Source: Jeotgalibacillus marinus
GTDB lineage: Bacteria; Bacillota; Bacilli; Bacillales; Jeotgalibacillaceae
DNA length: 64,000 bases
Reading direction: 5' to 3'
NCBI RefSeq assembly: GCF_040801915.1
Contig: NZ_JBFMIA010000008.1
Coordinates: forward strand, 62,001 to 126,000
Under the pieces are notes generated by a model that was not told the origin of the DNA, searched no databases, and worked only from the letters and a program-made list of their open reading frames with translations. Positions 62,370 through 64,000 of this stretch are shown in pieces (positions within the stretch are counted from its first letter, which is position 1; every line of letters begins with the position of its first letter). The translations under genes and the position numbers were made by a program.

Positions 62370-62499
62370 CAAAACGGTTCGCTCAATCACCACCCAGCGA
62401 ACGAAAGCATTTTGTCGCAACATTCTTGTCGACCTTTTGCCTAATACGGTTTACACTGATGGTAGAGAAAAAAGATTGAGCGTATTGGAGCGAGTGTGG

Positions 62500-63045
62500 A
62501 TGATTTTGTTAAAGAGTGAGCGTCTTTATTTTCGACCATTGACAATGGCTGATGTGGATACGTTTGTGGAATTGTTAGAGCGCAATCGTCATTTTTGGAC
62601 AATCCATGAGCCAAAGCATCATGAATCATTTTATACGCGCGATGTTCAGCTTGAGAAATTGGCTGAGACACAACAGCAAGTAAAGCTTGGCAAAGAGTAT
62701 ACATGGGGAATTTTTTTGAGTGATACGAGTCAATTGATAGGGAGTATTTCGGTTTACTCGATTCGTAGGTTACCATTTTCATCTGCACATATTGGGTATT
62801 CATTAGATGAATCGATGACGCAGCAAGGGTTTGGCACAGAGGCACTCATAGCAGCTCTTCGGTTTGCATTTCGTGATTTTGGTTTGCATCGAGTGGAAGC
62901 GCTTGTTTCTCCCCGTAACGAAGCATCAATAAAGATGCTTGAAAAAGTTGGCATGGTACGAGAAGGCCAGCTACGTAAAAATCTTTTTATCAATGGTAGG
63001 TGGGAAGATCATTATTTGTATAGCATGATTGAGGATGAATTTTGA
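62500..63045 (+). CDS. GNAT acetyltransferase (RimJ/RimL type)
   Basis: An N-acetyltransferase of 181 aa. ERLYFRPLTMADVD is the typical start of RimJ/RimL-like members, the acetyl-CoA loop motif is MTQQGFGTEAL near 116-126, and HRVEALVSPRNEASIKMLEKVGMVREG near 142-168 is the C-terminal family block. The acceptor is unknown (ribosomal protein or small molecule). ATG 62500 has GGAG nine bases upstream. Confidence 0.9.
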   Translation: MILLKSERLYFRPLTMADVDTFVELLERNRHFWTIHEPKHHESFYTRDVQLEKLAETQQQVKLGKEYTWGIFLSDTSQLIGSISVYSIRRLPFSSAHIGYSLDESMTQQGFGTEALIAALRFAFRDFGLHRVEALVSPRNEASIKMLEKVGMVREGQLRKNLFINGRWEDHYLYSMIEDEF

Positions 63046-63117
63046 AAGGGTAAGACCCTTTGGGAACGCTACATCGTTCGAGGTCTCCATACGTTCTTGA
63101 AATGAGAAGGATTAACT

Positions 63118-63166
63118 AAAACTGGCAAGACAATGTTCGTAAAAGAGCGTTGTGGTGCCAGTTTTT
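63118..63166 (+). terminator. Terminator after the GNAT gene
   Basis: AAAACTGGCA pairs with TGCCAGTTTT; inner ACAA/TTGT extends the stem; T6 follows. Confidence 0.9.
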
Positions 63167-63215
63167 TCTGTTTTAAAAGGTTTCTCTGCTTACAAAAGAG
63201 GAGGTATGACGACCA

Positions 63216-63235
63216 ACTAAGCCTCAAGTCTTAGT
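63216..63235. promoter_or_regulatory. LiaR-like operator upstream of liaI-liaH
   Basis: ACTAAGCCTCAAGTCTTAGT is a near-perfect inverted repeat (ACTAAGnC/GnCTTAGT) resembling the LiaR/VraR-type operator as I remember it. It is 83 nt before the liaI-like start. It predicts control by a cell-envelope stress two-component system. Confidence 0.55.
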
Positions 63236-63317
63236 TTAAAATCAAGCTTGAGAGCGTTACTGAAAAACCGTGTAGCAGATATGATTAAACCAAGATAAGA
63301 AAAGGAGGAACACAATC

Positions 63318-63665
63318 ATGAAAAAAGTTGGATTAGTCATCGTTGGGGCGATCGCGGTTGCAGTGCTTCTATCGAATCTTGGTTCTATTGTAGGACTTGC
63401 GATAAGCTTAGCCATTTTGTATTTCTCGGCGAAAGGGTTCGTTAAAACAACATCCCTATTTATGAAATTTGTATGGGGAACAGTGGCGGTGATTGCAGCT
63501 CTATCTGCCATTGCAAATGTACCAGCCATTCTCGGGTTGTTTGCGCTGTATTTGTTGTATGTAATTTATAAAGAGTGGAACCGATCTAAATCACAAGATG
63601 AACCGATTTCAGGAGATCCATTTGTTAACTTTGATAAGCAGTGGAATGAGTTAAGTGAAAAATAG
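63318..63665 (+). CDS. LiaI-like small membrane protein
   Basis: 115 aa: hydrophobic segments at about 4-22, 22-38, 48-65 and 66-86, then a charged cytoplasmic tail (YKEWNRSKSQDEPISGDPF). In Bacillus LiaI anchors the PspA-type protein LiaH to the membrane under envelope stress. The call rests mainly on the gene order with the next gene and on size; sequence similarity to LiaI is only general. AAAGGAGG precedes the ATG. Confidence 0.68.
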   Translation: MKKVGLVIVGAIAVAVLLSNLGSIVGLAISLAILYFSAKGFVKTTSLFMKFVWGTVAVIAALSAIANVPAILGLFALYLLYVIYKEWNRSKSQDEPISGDPFVNFDKQWNELSEK

Positions 63666-63689
63666 TAAAAGACAAAGGAGCGATTTAAC

Positions 63690-64000
63690 ATGACAAATTT
63701 ATTAACAAGGCTAACAAATACAATTAAAAGTGATTTTTCTAAGGAAACAGACCATAAAGATAGCAAACACCCAATCGCGGTATTGAACCATTATTTAAGT
63801 GAGTGTGAAAAGGAAGTTGACAAAGTTGGTCAGATTGTTGAGCGCCAACGAATGTTAAAACTTGAGTTTACAAAAGAACTTCAATCCGCTAAAAGTATGG
63901 TACAAAAGCGAGAAGAGCATGTACGTCTAGCTGAAGAAGCGGGTGAAAGTGAACTTGCAGCTTTAGCAAGACATGAATTAACTCATTATCAAAGCAGAAA
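63690..64000 (+). CDS. PspA/IM30 family protein (LiaH-like), 3' end outside window
   Basis: The first 103 codons of a coiled-coil protein of the PspA/IM30 family: charged helical sequence beginning MTNLLTRLTNTIKSDF with long heptad-like segments (EKEVDKVGQIVERQRM, FTKELQSAKSMVQKREE). AAAGGAG precedes the ATG, 24 nt after the liaI-like gene. LiaH oligomers protect the membrane during antibiotic stress. Confidence 0.85.
   Translation, partial: MTNLLTRLTNTIKSDFSKETDHKDSKHPIAVLNHYLSECEKEVDKVGQIVERQRMLKLEFTKELQSAKSMVQKREEHVRLAEEAGESELAALARHELTHYQSR

Overview
The window is a low-GC Firmicutes chromosome segment, most likely from a spore-forming Bacillaceae species, possibly of the alkaliphilic or halophilic group. 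The evidence is Bacillus-type ribosome binding sites, frequent TTG and GTG starts, a GerA-type spore germinant receptor locus, an S-box (SAM) and a TPP riboswitch, a CcpA-type cre site, YesL/M/N and LplB/YtcP-type sugar transport genes, and a LiaI/LiaH (PspA) pair. No rRNA, tRNA, CRISPR array, intact insertion sequence or prophage is visible.

Layout. 0-13.3 kb is a glycan utilisation locus: DUF624/YesL protein, GH38 alpha-mannosidase, YesM/YesN-type two-component pair, then a three-gene ABC importer and a GH1 glycosidase coupled to a ROK sugar kinase. 13.4-24.7 kb holds housekeeping and ion genes: DUF6509 protein, CPA1-type K+/H+ antiporter, heterodimeric ABC exporter, CDF cation transporter, YfmL-like DEAD-box helicase, papain-like protein, and a KtrA/KtrC-like K+ channel subunit followed by a tiny coupled membrane ORF. 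24.7-30.9 kb is the SAM-riboswitch-controlled methionine operon yitJ-metH, flanked on both sides by oppositely oriented arrays of a 21-nt repeat. 30.9-33 kb has an aromatic-acid-exporter-like protein and thiT under a TPP riboswitch. 33-38.9 kb is a gene-poor, decayed zone with two IS3 remnants, a broken GntR regulator and a broken membrane gene; it surrounds an intact murT-gatD pair whose GatD lacks the catalytic cysteine.

38.9-46 kb is a carboxylate uptake island: CitS/DctS-type sensor kinase and regulator, cre site, tctC-tctB-tctA tripartite tricarboxylate transporter with a long hairpin after tctC, and an SLC13-like permease. 46.2 kb is a methionine aminopeptidase. 47.3-54.9 kb is a germination locus on the minus strand (gerAB, two-TM D-like subunit, gerAA, gerAC) plus a second gerAB behind a terminator. 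It is bracketed by two copies of a divergent XRE-repressor/mini-HTH pair, each copy having kept a different intact partner. 55-64 kb has a DsrE-TusA-TVP38 sulfur/membrane cluster containing an IS6 fragment, a TspO-family protein, RecQ, oligoendopeptidase F, a GNAT acetyltransferase and the LiaI-LiaH start behind a LiaR-like operator.

The points most worth following are the Cys-to-Gly change in GatD together with altered MurT motifs, the reciprocal decay of the duplicated XRE/HTH pair around a germinant receptor with a duplicated B subunit, and the 21-nt repeat arrays flanking the methionine operon.
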